Positions 52,640 to 62,128 are shown, counted from the first letter of the stretch. The stretch is 64,000 bases of DNA from Akkermansiaceae bacterium (GCA_905182405.1 CAJJBQ010000001.1:434001-498000), one strand, 5' to 3'. Numbers and translations are program-made. Notes: generated by a model from the sequence alone, not told the origin.

Positions 52640-54016
52640 ATGACAAATTCCAAAGCTTCCCTGTCCTTTAAAGAAAAGGCCGGTTACGGGCTCGGCGATA
52701 CCGCGTCGAACTTCGTCTTCCATATCGTTAACGCCTTTCTGATTGGATACTACACGGATGTGGTAGGATTGAATCCTCTCGCAGTAAGCACGCTTTATGC
52801 AGTGGCCCGAATTTGGGACGCCATTTCTGACCCGCTCATGGGAAGATTGGCAGACCGGACGCAGACTCGATGGGGAAAGTATCGACCCTATCTCCTCTGG
52901 ATTGCGATTCCTTATGGCTTGGTCGGTTTTGCTGCCTTCTATGGTCCTGACTTGAGTGCCAGCGGGAAGCTGATCTACGCCTACGTTACTTACATTGCCT
53001 TGATGACGGTTTACACGGCGGTGAACGTTCCATACTCGGCTCTGATGGGAACGATTACCTCGGATCCAAATGAGAGAACATCGTTGTCGAACTTCCGTTT
53101 TGCCGGAGCATTCTCAGCGCAAATCATCATTGGTTTGGTGCTTTTCCCAATGCTCTTTCGTTTGGGAGGAAGAGAGAGTCCCGAAGCATGGCGAAGTGCG
53201 ATGGCAGTGTTCGCTGTTTTGGCGACATTATTGTTTCTTGTCACCTTCGTGACGACACGTGAGCGAGTTGTTCCTGTGAAAGCGGAGAAAACAGGATTTT
53301 GGAAGGATATCGGATTTCTTCGTAAAAATAGCCCCCTGATGGTGATGCTGATTGTCGCGTTCATCACCTTGAGCTTTTCAGGCCTGAGATGGGGAATCAC
53401 TTACCATTATTTGAAGTATGTCGCGAACATGAGCGGCGAGACTTACTTTTGGTATTTGGACCGAATGTCTATTTTCTATTCAACGGCGCCCATTGCGCTG
53501 GTCTGTGGTCTCGTGATGACGAAGCCATTAAAGCGTTGGTTCGGAAAACGAAATGCGCTCATTGGATTGACCATCATCAATGGACTTTCGGTGATTGCCT
53601 TCTATTTTGTTCCGGCCAGTAACTTTGAGCAGATCTTTTGGTTGAATTTATTCAGCGCATTCGTTGCGGGTCCAATGCCGGTTTTGGTCTGGGCGATTTA
53701 TACAGACGTGGTTGATTTTGGAGAGTGGAAGTTTGGTCGTCGGACCACGGCACTGACCTTTGCCGCTGCCATGTTCGTCCAGAAAGCTGGGCTCGCGCTG
53801 GGCGGATGGACGGTTGGTATCCTCTTGGCCTTTTATGGATTCGAAGCGAATGTTGTTCAGAGCGAGGGCTCTACGGCAGGAATCTTGTTGATGTTTTCGG
53901 TCATTCCAGGAGTGCTGACTCTCCTCACGGCGATTGTTCTACTCTGGTATAAATTGACTGACGATGAAGTCGATAAGATCGCAGTGGAGCTGAGTGAGCG
54001 TCGGGGCGAGGCTTAG
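52640..54016 (+). CDS. GPH-family sugar:cation symporter (MFS-like)
   Basis: 458 residues from ATG 52640, 11 bp after the previous stop; an earlier alternative start would overlap that gene. FKEKAGYGLGDTASNFVFHI is the GPH (glycoside-pentoside-hexuronide) N-terminal signature, and WDAISDPLMGRLADRTQTRW is the family's helix 2-3 loop with its conserved Asp and Arg. About 12 transmembrane segments are seen. Relatives (MelB, XynP, LacS core) import sugars or glycosides with Na+ or H+. Co-transcription with the upstream 1,143-aa protein is very likely, making that protein the probable processor of the transported sugar. Confidence 0.9.
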   Translation: MTNSKASLSFKEKAGYGLGDTASNFVFHIVNAFLIGYYTDVVGLNPLAVSTLYAVARIWDAISDPLMGRLADRTQTRWGKYRPYLLWIAIPYGLVGFAAFYGPDLSASGKLIYAYVTYIALMTVYTAVNVPYSALMGTITSDPNERTSLSNFRFAGAFSAQIIIGLVLFPMLFRLGGRESPEAWRSAMAVFAVLATLLFLVTFVTTRERVVPVKAEKTGFWKDIGFLRKNSPLMVMLIVAFITLSFSGLRWGITYHYLKYVANMSGETYFWYLDRMSIFYSTAPIALVCGLVMTKPLKRWFGKRNALIGLTIINGLSVIAFYFVPASNFEQIFWLNLFSAFVAGPMPVLVWAIYTDVVDFGEWKFGRRTTALTFAAAMFVQKAGLALGGWTVGILLAFYGFEANVVQSEGSTAGILLMFSVIPGVLTLLTAIVLLWYKLTDDEVDKIAVELSERRGEA

Positions 54017-54246
54017 TCGGCGGGTGGTTGGCCTTCGGGTTGCTCTTATGACTGTAGGTGGCAGAGCTTCCTCCTAGGCCAAGGCGAGATGAGCGACCAA
54101 TTTTGGTCGGGGTGATTGACCCTAGACTGCTCCGCCTTCGCTCTTCGAACGACGGTGCGACAAGTACCCTGATCTGCGTTATACCCTCTTCTGTTCTACT
54201 ACTTGGTATTAGATCGGACCTTTGGCCCTTGAGGCCGGGGAGTGAT

Positions 54247-55299
54247 CTAGGCGCGCGGGCCGACGGTTTTTCCTTTGCGGAACTTCCCGGAAATGTAGAC
54301 GTGCTGGGTGCCGCCGAAGCGTTTGTGAACGCGTGCAGCAAGTCGCTCGGCACCGGTCGTGCCGATGGATCGGAAGGGGATTTCCAGGGTGTTGAGCGTC
54401 GGGCTGTTTTTGTCCTGCTGGATGCCATCGAATCCGGTGATGGAGACGTCTTTAGGAACACTGAGGCCCTTCTTTTCGAACGCGTCGATCAAGTCATAGG
54501 CCTGGTGGTCTGCGGCGCAGACCCAAGCGGAGACTCCTTGTTTCGTTCTTTTGAACACTTCCTCGATTCCTGCTTCGGTGCTTCCGAAGGCGCGGGGGAA
54601 GATGCCGATGAGATCCTCGGGAAAGACTATGCGCTCCAGTCGGGCCATTTTTTGAATAAAGGCGCTGTGACGACGATAGGACCAGGTGGCGGCGATGGGA
54701 TAATCCTTGGTGTAAAAGCCGATACGCTCGTGGCCGGCGGCGGCGAGATTCTCGATGGCTCTCGAGATGCCGTCGTAGTGGTTTACGTCGACACAATCGA
54801 TTCCGGTGGTCTGGACCTGGTCCACGGTGGAGACCACAGGGAAGCGTTTTGCCAATTGGGCAATGACGGTCGGGGGGAAGGGGTAGACGAGGAGAATACC
54901 GCGTCCGCTGCGGTCCTTGAGGCCGGCGATTTTCTGAAAGTCCGGGTCGGAGAGATCAGTGGCATTTGGCGAAATAAAGTGGACGTCGACGAGGATATCG
55001 TTGACTTGGGCATATTCGGAGACGCCCACGAGGATTTCTTCACCGGGGCTTTCGTAGTCCTCGCGGAAGTATTCTTCAGTCTCACTGCAAATGAGCACGC
55101 TGAAGTTGGCCTGCTTTTTCTTTTTTCGAACGGAGGGGCTCCTGCTTTCGAGGTGAGTGTATCCAATCTCGGCAGCCAGTTGAAAAACTTTGGCGCGTGT
55201 GACCGCACTGATTCCGGGGTGATTGGTGAAGCATCGTGACACCGTAGCGCGGGAAAGCCCGAGGCGGTCAGCGATCACTTGTTGATTAACTTCGGACAT
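54247..55299 (-). CDS. LacI-family transcriptional regulator
   Basis: 350 residues. The N-terminal HTH (NQQVIADRLGLSRATVSRCF, then TNHPGISAVTRAKVFQLAAE) is a complete LacI DNA-binding head with hinge. The body is a periplasmic-binding-protein-like effector domain (ILLVYPFPPTVIAQLAKRFP; DCVDVNHYDGISRAIENLAA; AAGHERIGFYTKDY; DVSITGFDGIQQDKNSPTLN). It converges with the symporter gene and probably controls the 49197-54016 operon and itself. The effector would be a sugar or sugar phosphate. The operator was not identified. Confidence 0.92.
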   Translation of the reverse strand: MSEVNQQVIADRLGLSRATVSRCFTNHPGISAVTRAKVFQLAAEIGYTHLESRSPSVRKKKKQANFSVLICSETEEYFREDYESPGEEILVGVSEYAQVNDILVDVHFISPNATDLSDPDFQKIAGLKDRSGRGILLVYPFPPTVIAQLAKRFPVVSTVDQVQTTGIDCVDVNHYDGISRAIENLAAAGHERIGFYTKDYPIAATWSYRRHSAFIQKMARLERIVFPEDLIGIFPRAFGSTEAGIEEVFKRTKQGVSAWVCAADHQAYDLIDAFEKKGLSVPKDVSITGFDGIQQDKNSPTLNTLEIPFRSIGTTGAERLAARVHKRFGGTQHVYISGKFRKGKTVGPRA

Positions 55300-55407
55300 T
55301 ATCAGTGGCGGAAAATTTTATTACCCATGACTGGTCGGGCGTCAAAACACAAGAATCAAGGGGTGTATTCTTTTGCAATCCACCCTTATCGGATTATCGA
55401 AAGAATT

Positions 55408-56226
55408 TTACTTTTGGCATTTAGGGCACCAGGCGGTCGTCCTTGACGCGATGGTGTCGCGGGAGAGCTCAACTTTGCAGGCTGGGCAGTTTCCGCCTTT
55501 TTTCCAGCGATGTTGGAAAAGCCAGTTTTTCGGGGGGACATTGGCGACGTAGGAACCGGGAGCGAATCCGGTGGTCGAGGCTGTTTCATTCCTATCAGCG
55601 ACATGTTTGAGGGCACCAAGGGTGACGAAGCGGATGGCTTTGCGCAGGCTGGTGGCATCGAGTTCCGCTGAGTGGATGGCGGGGTGCAGGCCCAGTTTCC
55701 AGCAGATTTCATCGGCCATCCAGTTCCCGATACCCGGGCAGATGGCTTGATCGAGGAGAAGTCCTTTCAGCGGCTTTTTGGGATGGCGCTCCAATTTTTT
55801 CCTCAAATAGGCTACGGAGAATTTGGAATCCTGAGGTTGAGGCGGCAAGTGGGTCCAGGGGTCGCTGAGATCGTGGAGCATGATCCGACCGAACATGCGG
55901 TAGTCGTTGAAAATGAGAGCAGCTTTCTTGGTTCGAAGGATGAGGTGGTCGTGCTTCGCGACGGAATGGTCCGAGGCATCGACTGAGAGTTTACCGGACA
56001 TGCCAAGGTGGACTTCGAGATGAAGCGCGGGGGCGAAGGAAAAGAGCATGCGCTTTCCGTGGGCCTTGGAGCCAACGAGTTTTTTACCGTCGAGGATACG
56101 GAGCGCTGGCGCGGGGCAGTCGCGGTAGATGCGTGCTTTGGGCTGGGTGTCGATGGAGATGATTTTTTCTCCATGAAAGGCAGCCCATTGGCGGCGGGCA
56201 AGTTCGACCTCGGCGAGTTCAGGCAT
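55408..56226 (-). CDS. Fpg/Nei-family DNA glycosylase
   Basis: 272 residues. MPELAEVELARRQW gives the catalytic Pro2/Glu3, with Ala instead of the common Pro at position 5. AHGKRMLF carries the conserved Lys (about residue 58). LEVHLGMSGKL and NDYRMFGRIML fit the beta-sandwich, and GLLLDQAICPGIGNWMADEI is the helix-two-turn-helix. The zinc finger CPACKVELSRDTIASRTTAW-CPKC ends the protein. These enzymes excise oxidised bases such as 8-oxoguanine and cleave the strand. I cannot separate MutM from Nei specificity here. It lies 109 bp downstream of the LacI start, on the same strand. Confidence 0.9.
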   Translation of the reverse strand: MPELAEVELARRQWAAFHGEKIISIDTQPKARIYRDCPAPALRILDGKKLVGSKAHGKRMLFSFAPALHLEVHLGMSGKLSVDASDHSVAKHDHLILRTKKAALIFNDYRMFGRIMLHDLSDPWTHLPPQPQDSKFSVAYLRKKLERHPKKPLKGLLLDQAICPGIGNWMADEICWKLGLHPAIHSAELDATSLRKAIRFVTLGALKHVADRNETASTTGFAPGSYVANVPPKNWLFQHRWKKGGNCPACKVELSRDTIASRTTAWCPKCQK

Positions 56227-56527
56227 GACGTTAAGTTGATCGAGAAGGGGGGAGGAAGCAAGGGGAGCTTAGTGAAGGAATGTCATTTGAAATGAATGAC
56301 ACCACTCGGCATTTTAAAAGAGAGGAAAGATGTTTTTAAATAGTCAGGTAAGAGCGCTGCGCGTTGGAATCACTCCGGCATTCATCTCTTTTAAAATACT
56401 ACTTGGTATAAGTGGCGGGTACATACAAAAGCCATCGAGATTGAGATCCCGATGGCGAAAATTTAGACGTTCGCTTGTTTTACAAAGCGAACTCTCGGCG
56501 TCACAAGACGGCTCGTAAACCCTATTG

Positions 56528-56632
56528 CTAGGATTTGTAGCGGAGGCGCTTCTTGTGGCGATTCGCCTTCATGCGCTTCCGACGCTTGTGTTTGCTGATT
56601 TTGGTCTTACGACGCTTTTTAAGATTACCCAT
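56528..56632 (-). CDS. AURKAIP1/COX24-type small ribosomal protein (34 aa)
   Basis: ATG 56632 to TAG 56528 encodes [20 protein letters not shown], then [14 protein letters not shown]. Fourteen of 34 residues are Lys or Arg twins in the [10 protein letters not shown](M/L)-(K/R)-A-(N/D)-RHK-K pattern of the AURKAIP1/COX24 (mS38/bS22-like) family, which binds rRNA in the small subunit. Such tiny genes are often left unannotated. It lies 60 bp beyond hisG on the same strand. Confidence 0.88.
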   Translation of the reverse strand: MGNLKKRRKTKISKHKRRKRMKANRHKKRLRYKS

Positions 56633-56692
56633 GGTAAGCTGGTGTCAATATTTGGTGTTAATGGTCTGGGACCGCGGTTCCGTTGAAACTGT

Positions 56693-57568
56693 TTAGAGGA
56701 CGATTTTATTCAGAGGATACTCGATAATGCCTTCGGCACCAAGTTCCTTAAGATCGGGAATTAGTGAGCGGGCGACGCTCTCACAAATAATGGTTTCCAC
56801 GGCAACCCATTCTTCGTCAGCCAATTTGGAAACGGTGGGGCGGCGGAGAGAGGGCATCTTTTCCAGGACCGCGTCGAGGGCGGATACGGGAAGGTTGAGC
56901 TTGAGTCCCACTTTGTCGCGAGCTTCCAGGGCGCCTTTGATCATCATGACCATGCGCTCCATTTTCTCGCGTTTCCAGTCGTCGGCAAAGGCCTTTTTAC
57001 TGGAGTAGAAGTGGGGAAAGGATTGTAGGAGTTCGTCGACGATGCGCAGTTTGTTGGCGTGGATCGAGGAGCCGGTTTCGGTGACATCGACGATGGCGTC
57101 GACGAGGTCGGGAACTTTTACTTCGGTGGCTCCCCAGGAGAATTCCACCTTTGCGGTGACACCCTTTTCCTTGAGGTAGCGCTCGGTGATGCCGATTCCT
57201 TCGGTCGCGATGTGCTTGCCCTCAAGATCGTAGACGGTTTTGATGGGGGAATCTTCAGGAACGACTAGCACCCAACGAGTTGGCCGCACAGTGGCGCGGG
57301 AGTAGGGGAGCTCGGCGAGGTCGACAAGATCGACATCGTTTTCGTAGGCCCAATCGAATCCCGTGATGCCGCAGTCGATGAATCCCTGATCGATGTATCG
57401 GGCGATTTCCTGAGCGCGGATCATGTAAATATCCAGGGAATCATCATCGGAAGAAGGACGGAGTCCACGATCCGAGGTATATATATTGTACCCGGCCTTT
57501 TCGAGAAGTCGAAGAGTCGGTGCCTGGAGGCTTCCTTTCGGAAGAGCAATTTTAAGTGAATTGGACAA
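56693..57568 (-). CDS. hisG: ATP phosphoribosyltransferase, long form (HisG)
   Basis: 291 residues, the length of the hexameric long form with a C-terminal ACT-like regulatory domain. [20 protein letters not shown] is the N-terminal signature, and [13 protein letters not shown] and [18 protein letters not shown] are substrate-binding strands. [20 protein letters not shown] is the PRPP/ATP phosphate loop of HisG. The last ~75 residues ([40 protein letters not shown]) form the histidine-feedback domain. It catalyses the first step of histidine synthesis (ATP + PRPP). No other his gene is near, so the pathway is scattered. Confidence 0.97.
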   Translation of the reverse strand: MSNSLKIALPKGSLQAPTLRLLEKAGYNIYTSDRGLRPSSDDDSLDIYMIRAQEIARYIDQGFIDCGITGFDWAYENDVDLVDLAELPYSRATVRPTRWVLVVPEDSPIKTVYDLEGKHIATEGIGITERYLKEKGVTAKVEFSWGATEVKVPDLVDAIVDVTETGSSIHANKLRIVDELLQSFPHFYSSKKAFADDWKREKMERMVMMIKGALEARDKVGLKLNLPVSALDAVLEKMPSLRRPTVSKLADEEWVAVETIICESVARSLIPDLKELGAEGIIEYPLNKIVL

Positions 57569-57697
57569 GAGCGGGGCGGGGATTTAATGCCGGAGCGCTT
57601 AGGAAGCAAGAACTTTGATGCAGAGAGAGTCGCTTGTTTCGAGAGGGACCCAGGAAATTGACTCCGATTCCGAGGGTCGCACTTCCACGAGTGTGAG

Positions 57698-58507
57698 CTA
57701 GTTCGACTGGGAGATGTCCTTTCTCCGATATGCTTCGTCTCGTTTCTTTCGGAGGTAGTCGTGGTAGCGGATCCGCGCCATGAAATCGGGATCGGCTTGC
57801 TGGTTCACGAAGGGATTGTTCGTGCCATACATCGACCACGGTCCCTTAGGGACTTGTGAAAACTCGATGAAGCGCCAGTGGACTTTCACCATATTGCCGA
57901 CACCAAAGTAGTCGCGCACGGCGGGGGAGATATCGATGCCCGCTCCTTTGTTTTGCGTAGTCTTTGGCTTGGCATTGCCAAAGACGTAGGCGTGGTCATC
58001 GGTGGTGAAGGGGCCGCAATCTTCCCACTGCGCGTAGCAGATTTTTCGATTGCAGATGATTTGGAGCCAGCGTCCCTTACAAACGGTGTCGCCTGGTTTC
58101 GGATTGTATCGTTTAAACCAAGGAATGACGCGTCCGGCTTCGGGTTTGTGCTGGGCGTGGTTCAGGCAATCGTTGTAGGGGAGGGCAACGTAGAAAGGGT
58201 TGAGCTTTGGGGCGAATCCCTGAGGGAGGTATCCGTTTCGCTGTTTTGGGTCATCGTATCCCCCGTAATTTATCTGCCATTTCTGATCCCAGGAGGACTT
58301 GTGATTCGGGGTTGGATTGTTTTGCGTTGGCTGTTCGCCAATCCAGAAAACCGTAGCGGTGATGAACTTCTTCCAAGGGTAAATGGTCTTCTGATATTGA
58401 TAAGGATTCGGCGGCGTGGGCGCGATCTTCACCTTCGGTCCATCCTGCCCAAAAAGCGGAAAAACGAAGAGAGAAAGGAAGGGTATGACGAGGCGTAGAG
58501 TCAACAA
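57698..58507 (-). CDS. Secreted double-psi beta-barrel (RlpA-like) protein
   Basis: 269 residues with a signal peptide (MLTLRLVIPFLSLFVFPLFG). A Pro/Lys-rich spacer follows. Then come ITATVFWIGEQ, NPFYVALPYNDC, VCKGRWLQIICNRKICYAQW, EDCGPFTTDDHAYVFGNAKP and GAGIDISPAVRDYFGVGNMV, which together trace a double-psi beta-barrel. The late Asp in GIDIS is in the RlpA/expansin catalytic position, as in lytic transglycosylases acting on peptidoglycan. Several Cys pairs suggest disulfides. Enzymatic activity is unproven, and some relatives only bind glycans. Confidence 0.7.
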   Translation of the reverse strand: MLTLRLVIPFLSLFVFPLFGQDGPKVKIAPTPPNPYQYQKTIYPWKKFITATVFWIGEQPTQNNPTPNHKSSWDQKWQINYGGYDDPKQRNGYLPQGFAPKLNPFYVALPYNDCLNHAQHKPEAGRVIPWFKRYNPKPGDTVCKGRWLQIICNRKICYAQWEDCGPFTTDDHAYVFGNAKPKTTQNKGAGIDISPAVRDYFGVGNMVKVHWRFIEFSQVPKGPWSMYGTNNPFVNQQADPDFMARIRYHDYLRKKRDEAYRRKDISQSN

Positions 58508-58598
58508 AGCGGAGAATAGGGCTTTTCACAAAAAATTCCAGCCCACATCGGTACTTGCTCGCGATCGTCATCGGGGAGAGATTGTCTCGAGAAATAAG

Positions 58599-59507
58599 AT
58601 GCGCTGCTTTTACTCTCCAGAATTTCACCTCGATCTCCCAAAGGGGCATCCGTTCCCAATGGAGAAATTCGAGGTGTCGAAGAACATGCTCATTGAGAGT
58701 GGCGTGTTGAAGGGGGAGGACGTGCTCGAGGTCCGAGCTGCAGATGCCCATGTCCTGCGTCGAGTCCATGACGCTGATTACCTCTCGAAGATATACAATG
58801 GGCATCTCGATCTGAAAGAGCAGATCCAACTGGGGCTCCCGGTGACGCCTAAACTTTACTCGAGGAGTGCGACGGAGGTCGAAGCCACCCGCCAAGCGTG
58901 TTACGCCGCGCTTCAGGATGGAGTGGCTGCGGTTTTGGCGGGAGGAACTCACAGCGCGTTTAAGAATCACGGAGAAAACTACTCGGTCTTCAATGATATT
59001 GCGGTGGCTATTCGTGATCTGCAGGTTCAACGGCCCGGAATCAAGATCATGGTGGTCGACACTGATGCTCATCAGGGAGATGGCACCAATAACATCCTCC
59101 ATGATGATCCGAACGTATTCACTTATTCGATTCACGTTGGTCGCAATTCACCCTCTTCGTCGGATGGATCGATGGATGTGGAAACGGTGCGCTATGTGGA
59201 GGGCGACATGTATCTCAAGCAGCTGTTCACCACCTTGGCAGCGGCGCTTGATGTGTTCTCTCCGGATCTCGTTCTTTGGGTAGCGGGTGCCGACAATCAT
59301 CGCAACGATCGCTTGGGGCTTATGCGGCTTGATTTGAAGGATTTTATCCGCAGGGACGAGGTGATCTTACGTGCCTTTATGCGAAATAATATCCCGGTCG
59401 CGATTCTCTATGGTGGCGGCTACAACCGTCAGCAGGAATACACGGCAAAGATTCATCGGAACACGGTTGCGACGGCAGTTAAGATTTCGAAGGAGATTCC
59501 AAGGTAG
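58599..59507 (+). CDS. Histone deacetylase-family protein (class IV-like amidohydrolase)
   Basis: 302 residues from ATG 58599 (MRCFYSPEFHLDLPKGHPFP). The frame is open further upstream, but there it overlaps the divergent RlpA-like gene antisense. GGTHSAFKNHGENYSVFNDI replaces the usual HHA motif region. VDTDAHQGDGTNNI carries the zinc-ligand Asp and His, LWVAGADNHRNDRLG the second Asp, and ILYGGGYNRQ the catalytic-Tyr loop. The short length and these variants fit the HDAC11/class IV or bacterial acetylpolyamine-amidohydrolase-like group. The probable substrate is an acetylated small molecule. The gene is followed 12 bp later by a ketopantoate-reductase-like gene. Confidence 0.88.
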   Translation: MRCFYSPEFHLDLPKGHPFPMEKFEVSKNMLIESGVLKGEDVLEVRAADAHVLRRVHDADYLSKIYNGHLDLKEQIQLGLPVTPKLYSRSATEVEATRQACYAALQDGVAAVLAGGTHSAFKNHGENYSVFNDIAVAIRDLQVQRPGIKIMVVDTDAHQGDGTNNILHDDPNVFTYSIHVGRNSPSSSDGSMDVETVRYVEGDMYLKQLFTTLAAALDVFSPDLVLWVAGADNHRNDRLGLMRLDLKDFIRRDEVILRAFMRNNIPVAILYGGGYNRQQEYTAKIHRNTVATAVKISKEIPR

Positions 59508-59519
59508 ATCATTTTTGTG

Positions 59520-60425
59520 ATGAGTTCGTTCGCGATTGCTGGAGCAGGGGCCTTGGGGTGTTATTATGGGGCTCGCTTGGCGGAGGCTGGTAACGAGGTG
59601 CGTTTTTTGCTGCGTTCGAATTATGAAGTGGTGAGGGTGGAGGGTCTGAAGGTGGAAAGCATCCATGGGGATATCCTTTTGCCGGAGGTTACGTGTGCTA
59701 GGACTCCCGAGGAGGTCGGGAAGGTGGACGTGGTGATGGTATCGTGGAAAACGACGGCTAATGAGAATTATGAAAAAGTGATCGGGCCGATGCTGCATGA
59801 GAACTCGCTTGTTCTCACGATGCAGAATGGCTTGGGGAATACCGAGCGCTTGAGCGAAATTTTTGGAGCGGAGCGCGTGATGGGAGCCTTATGCTTTGTC
59901 TGTATCAATCGGCTGGAGGCGGGGTTGATTCGTCACAGTGGAGGCGGGCCGATTGAGATGGGCTGTGCCTTGCCGGGGGTGACTCCGGAACTGGAGGAGC
60001 TGGCGGCGATTTTCGAAAAGGCGAAGGTGAAGTGTGTGGTTTCGCCTAATTTGGGAGAGTCGCAGTGGCGTAAGTTGGTTTGGAATGTTCCTTTTAATGG
60101 GCTTTGTATCACGGAGGGCGGAATTGATACGGAGGCTTTGCTCGCGCTGCCGGATGGGGAGGAAAAAGTGAGGGCTTTGATGGCCGAGGTGATCGCGGGG
60201 GCTCGGGCTCTTGGTTTTAAGATCGGAGATTCTTTTGCCAATACCCAACTGGATCGGACCTACCCGATGGGACCTTATCAGCCCTCCAGCATGATTGATT
60301 TCGTCGAAGGACGGGAAGTGGAAGTGGAGGCGATTTGGGGCGAGCCCCTTCGTCGTGCTCAGGCGGTTGGATTGGAAGCGCCTAAATTGGAGGCCCTTTA
60401 CCAGAAGATTCTAGCGATGGTTTAG
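59520..60425 (+). CDS. Ketopantoate reductase-family protein (PanE/ApbA)
   Basis: 301 residues from ATG 59520; a GTG directly before it at 59517 is possible. SFAIAGAGALGCYYGARLAE is the NADPH-binding glycine motif of the family. VDVVMVSWKTTANENYE has the conserved Lys region, LVLTMQNGLGNTERLSEIFG the QNG motif, and WRKLVWNVPFNGLCI with SSMIDFVEGREVEVEAIWGE the C-terminal substrate site. In pantothenate synthesis the enzyme reduces ketopantoate, but paralogues act on other 2-keto acids. It follows the HDAC-like gene by 12 bp, and its stop overlaps that of eboE on the other strand by 15 bases. Confidence 0.88.
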   Translation: MSSFAIAGAGALGCYYGARLAEAGNEVRFLLRSNYEVVRVEGLKVESIHGDILLPEVTCARTPEEVGKVDVVMVSWKTTANENYEKVIGPMLHENSLVLTMQNGLGNTERLSEIFGAERVMGALCFVCINRLEAGLIRHSGGGPIEMGCALPGVTPELEELAAIFEKAKVKCVVSPNLGESQWRKLVWNVPFNGLCITEGGIDTEALLALPDGEEKVRALMAEVIAGARALGFKIGDSFANTQLDRTYPMGPYQPSSMIDFVEGREVEVEAIWGEPLRRAQAVGLEAPKLEALYQKILAMV

Positions 60426-61571
60426 GACCCATTCATATTCCGCGCTAATTTGGTCAGTGAGAGGCTTTTGAAGGTGCTGAGGGAGAACGCCCCAAGTATA
60501 GGTCTCGATTTCCAGGTGAGGGCAGGTCTCGGGATGCTCTCGCAGGTAAAGAAGTGCGGATTCCGCGTGATCGAGCGTTGATCCGAGGGGAGCAAGCGGC
60601 TCCGAGTAAAGGGGGACGTGGAAGTGGCACCGTGCTTCGCACGGAGTTTCAAGTTTGAAGTCTTCAGTTTGAAGAGCCTTGAAGAAGAGGGGGAGATCTT
60701 TGAAGCGGGTAAGTGTGTCGCCTTTGATGATGACCTGGTGGAGGTAAGTTGGCTCGTCGAACTGGCGGATGGCTTCGAGGGCTTCGGAGTTCTGGGGGTC
60801 GAAGGTGAGCGCGTTCGAGAGATGAATTTTTGAAATCCGAAGTCCGGCAGAGGCGAATTTTTCAAGAGCAGTGTGGCAGTCATCGAATTCGAGGGCGAAG
60901 TGGCAGGTGTCGTAGTTGATGCCTACCCGACGTTTAAGGAGCTCTGCACTTTTTCTATTCGATACGCACCAAGCGCTGAAGCGTTCGAAAAAGGTAAGCG
61001 TCTCCTCGGTGTTTTCGAAATGTCCCAGCGGTTCCGGCTCGAGCCCGAGGTGGAGATCTTTGCCATTTTCTAGCGAGAGCATTTCGATGAGTTGGGCGCA
61101 GGAATAGAGGTTGGAAAAGATGAGTTCTTCATCGGCTTCAAATTCCTTGAAGGAACCCGGTAGCGAGGAGACTGATCCTCCGGATTCCTCAGGGCAGAGT
61201 TCCGCGATGATGATGAAGAGGTTATTCGTGTAGGTTAGACGTTCCTCGCTGGACCAATCCGGCTGGTAAACTTTTTCCTTCACGTGCGTTCCGTGGAATG
61301 CCCCATAGGGGAATCCATTGATGGTGAAGACGTAACAATTTTCCTCAATGAGCCATGCTTTGAAGAGACGGAGATTTTTTCCATCAGGGCCGATGAGCTC
61401 TGAGGCTGCTTGAGCTGAAAGGCGCAGGCCAATGGCGTACGGTTGGTTGGGTGAGACCCGGTCCCGGACCGCTAAAACATCTGTTTGAAGCACTTGAAAT
61501 GTCTCTTCCCACGTTTCAGCTGGATGTATGTTGGTGCAATAGGCGAGATGCTGTTGTGCGTTGAGCTTCAC
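60411..61571 (-). CDS. eboE: EboE-like sugar-isomerase-fold protein
   Basis: 386 residues. LAYCTNIHPAETWEETFQVL is the start signature of EboE ('metabolite traffic protein'). The rest is a xylose-isomerase-like TIM barrel: LHLGLEPEPLGHFENTEETL, VGINYDTCHFALEFDDCHTA and ISKIHLSNALTF hold the Glu/Asp/His metal ligands. In cyanobacteria and algae the ebo cluster helps export or place indole-terpenoid-type metabolites such as scytonemin precursors. Other ebo genes are not in this window, so this may be an orphan or a cluster continued elsewhere. Its substrate is unknown. Confidence 0.75.
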   Translation of the reverse strand: MKLNAQQHLAYCTNIHPAETWEETFQVLQTDVLAVRDRVSPNQPYAIGLRLSAQAASELIGPDGKNLRLFKAWLIEENCYVFTINGFPYGAFHGTHVKEKVYQPDWSSEERLTYTNNLFIIIAELCPEESGGSVSSLPGSFKEFEADEELIFSNLYSCAQLIEMLSLENGKDLHLGLEPEPLGHFENTEETLTFFERFSAWCVSNRKSAELLKRRVGINYDTCHFALEFDDCHTALEKFASAGLRISKIHLSNALTFDPQNSEALEAIRQFDEPTYLHQVIIKGDTLTRFKDLPLFFKALQTEDFKLETPCEARCHFHVPLYSEPLAPLGSTLDHAESALLYLREHPETCPHLEIETYTWGVLPQHLQKPLTDQISAEYEWVLNHR

Positions 61572-61707
61572 AACACTTTCTTAGCGGCAGCGAGAAGTGG
61601 GGCAAGTGGGAAAAGGACGAGTCCTCTATCTTCTCCCGCATTTCCAGGATCTCTTTCTCTACCTTGTCGACAGCGATGAGCTCTTTGAGCTCAAGTTGGA
61701 TGGCCTA

Positions 61708-61974
61708 CTAATTATTGAGCCAGAACCATCCGACGGCAATCATGACAAAAAGAAAAATTACTCCAAAGGCAAAGGTAGAGCGATGGCCGCTTGTTTTACC
61801 CTGGAATTCCTCGAAGCCTGGCTCTCTCTGTTGTTCTCGTTTGAGAGGATTTTCTTGGTGCCCTTTAATTATTAATCCGCCGAGTCCGCGCGATTTGTCG
61901 GGTTTCTTTCTTCTTGATCCGGCGACTGTGCCCCAATCCACATTCTTTTTATTTTTTGGAAAATTGGAACTCAT
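61708..61974 (-). CDS. Small single-pass membrane protein
   Basis: 88 residues from ATG 61974; an in-frame start 26 codons upstream gives a less likely extension. The N-terminal two-thirds is basic and polar (MSSNFPKNKKNVDWGTVAGS; GLGGLIIKGHQENPLKREQQ). The C-terminal 20 residues form one transmembrane helix (STFAFGVIFLFVMIAVGWFW). This tail-anchored layout is common in small bacterial proteins of unknown role. It lies 133 bp downstream of the EboE end of the map, with nothing else between. Confidence 0.6.
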   Translation of the reverse strand: MSSNFPKNKKNVDWGTVAGSRRKKPDKSRGLGGLIIKGHQENPLKREQQREPGFEEFQGKTSGHRSTFAFGVIFLFVMIAVGWFWLNN

Positions 61975-62128
61975 GATTGGCGAAGGAAAGTGGTTCAAAT
62001 TGAACAAGTTGAATCTTTGCGATTTGTGTCGACCAGCAAAGATCTTACTCAAGCTAAGCGGAGTCTCTTGAAGATGTCGATCTGAGACTTGAGGAAAACA
62101 GAAAGAATGAGCGCATGCTTCATCCTGA

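Noticed and set aside
54058..55239. 393-codon + strand frame opposite the LacI gene
   Set aside because: Antisense of a clear LacI protein, with no recognisable motif.
54198..56410. Shared 13-mer tactacttggtat at about 54198 and 56396
   Set aside because: Too short and without matching flanks; compatible with chance.
58251..59135. 294-codon minus-strand frame opposite the HDAC-like gene
   Set aside because: Antisense of conserved HDAC motifs, with no ribosome-binding site.
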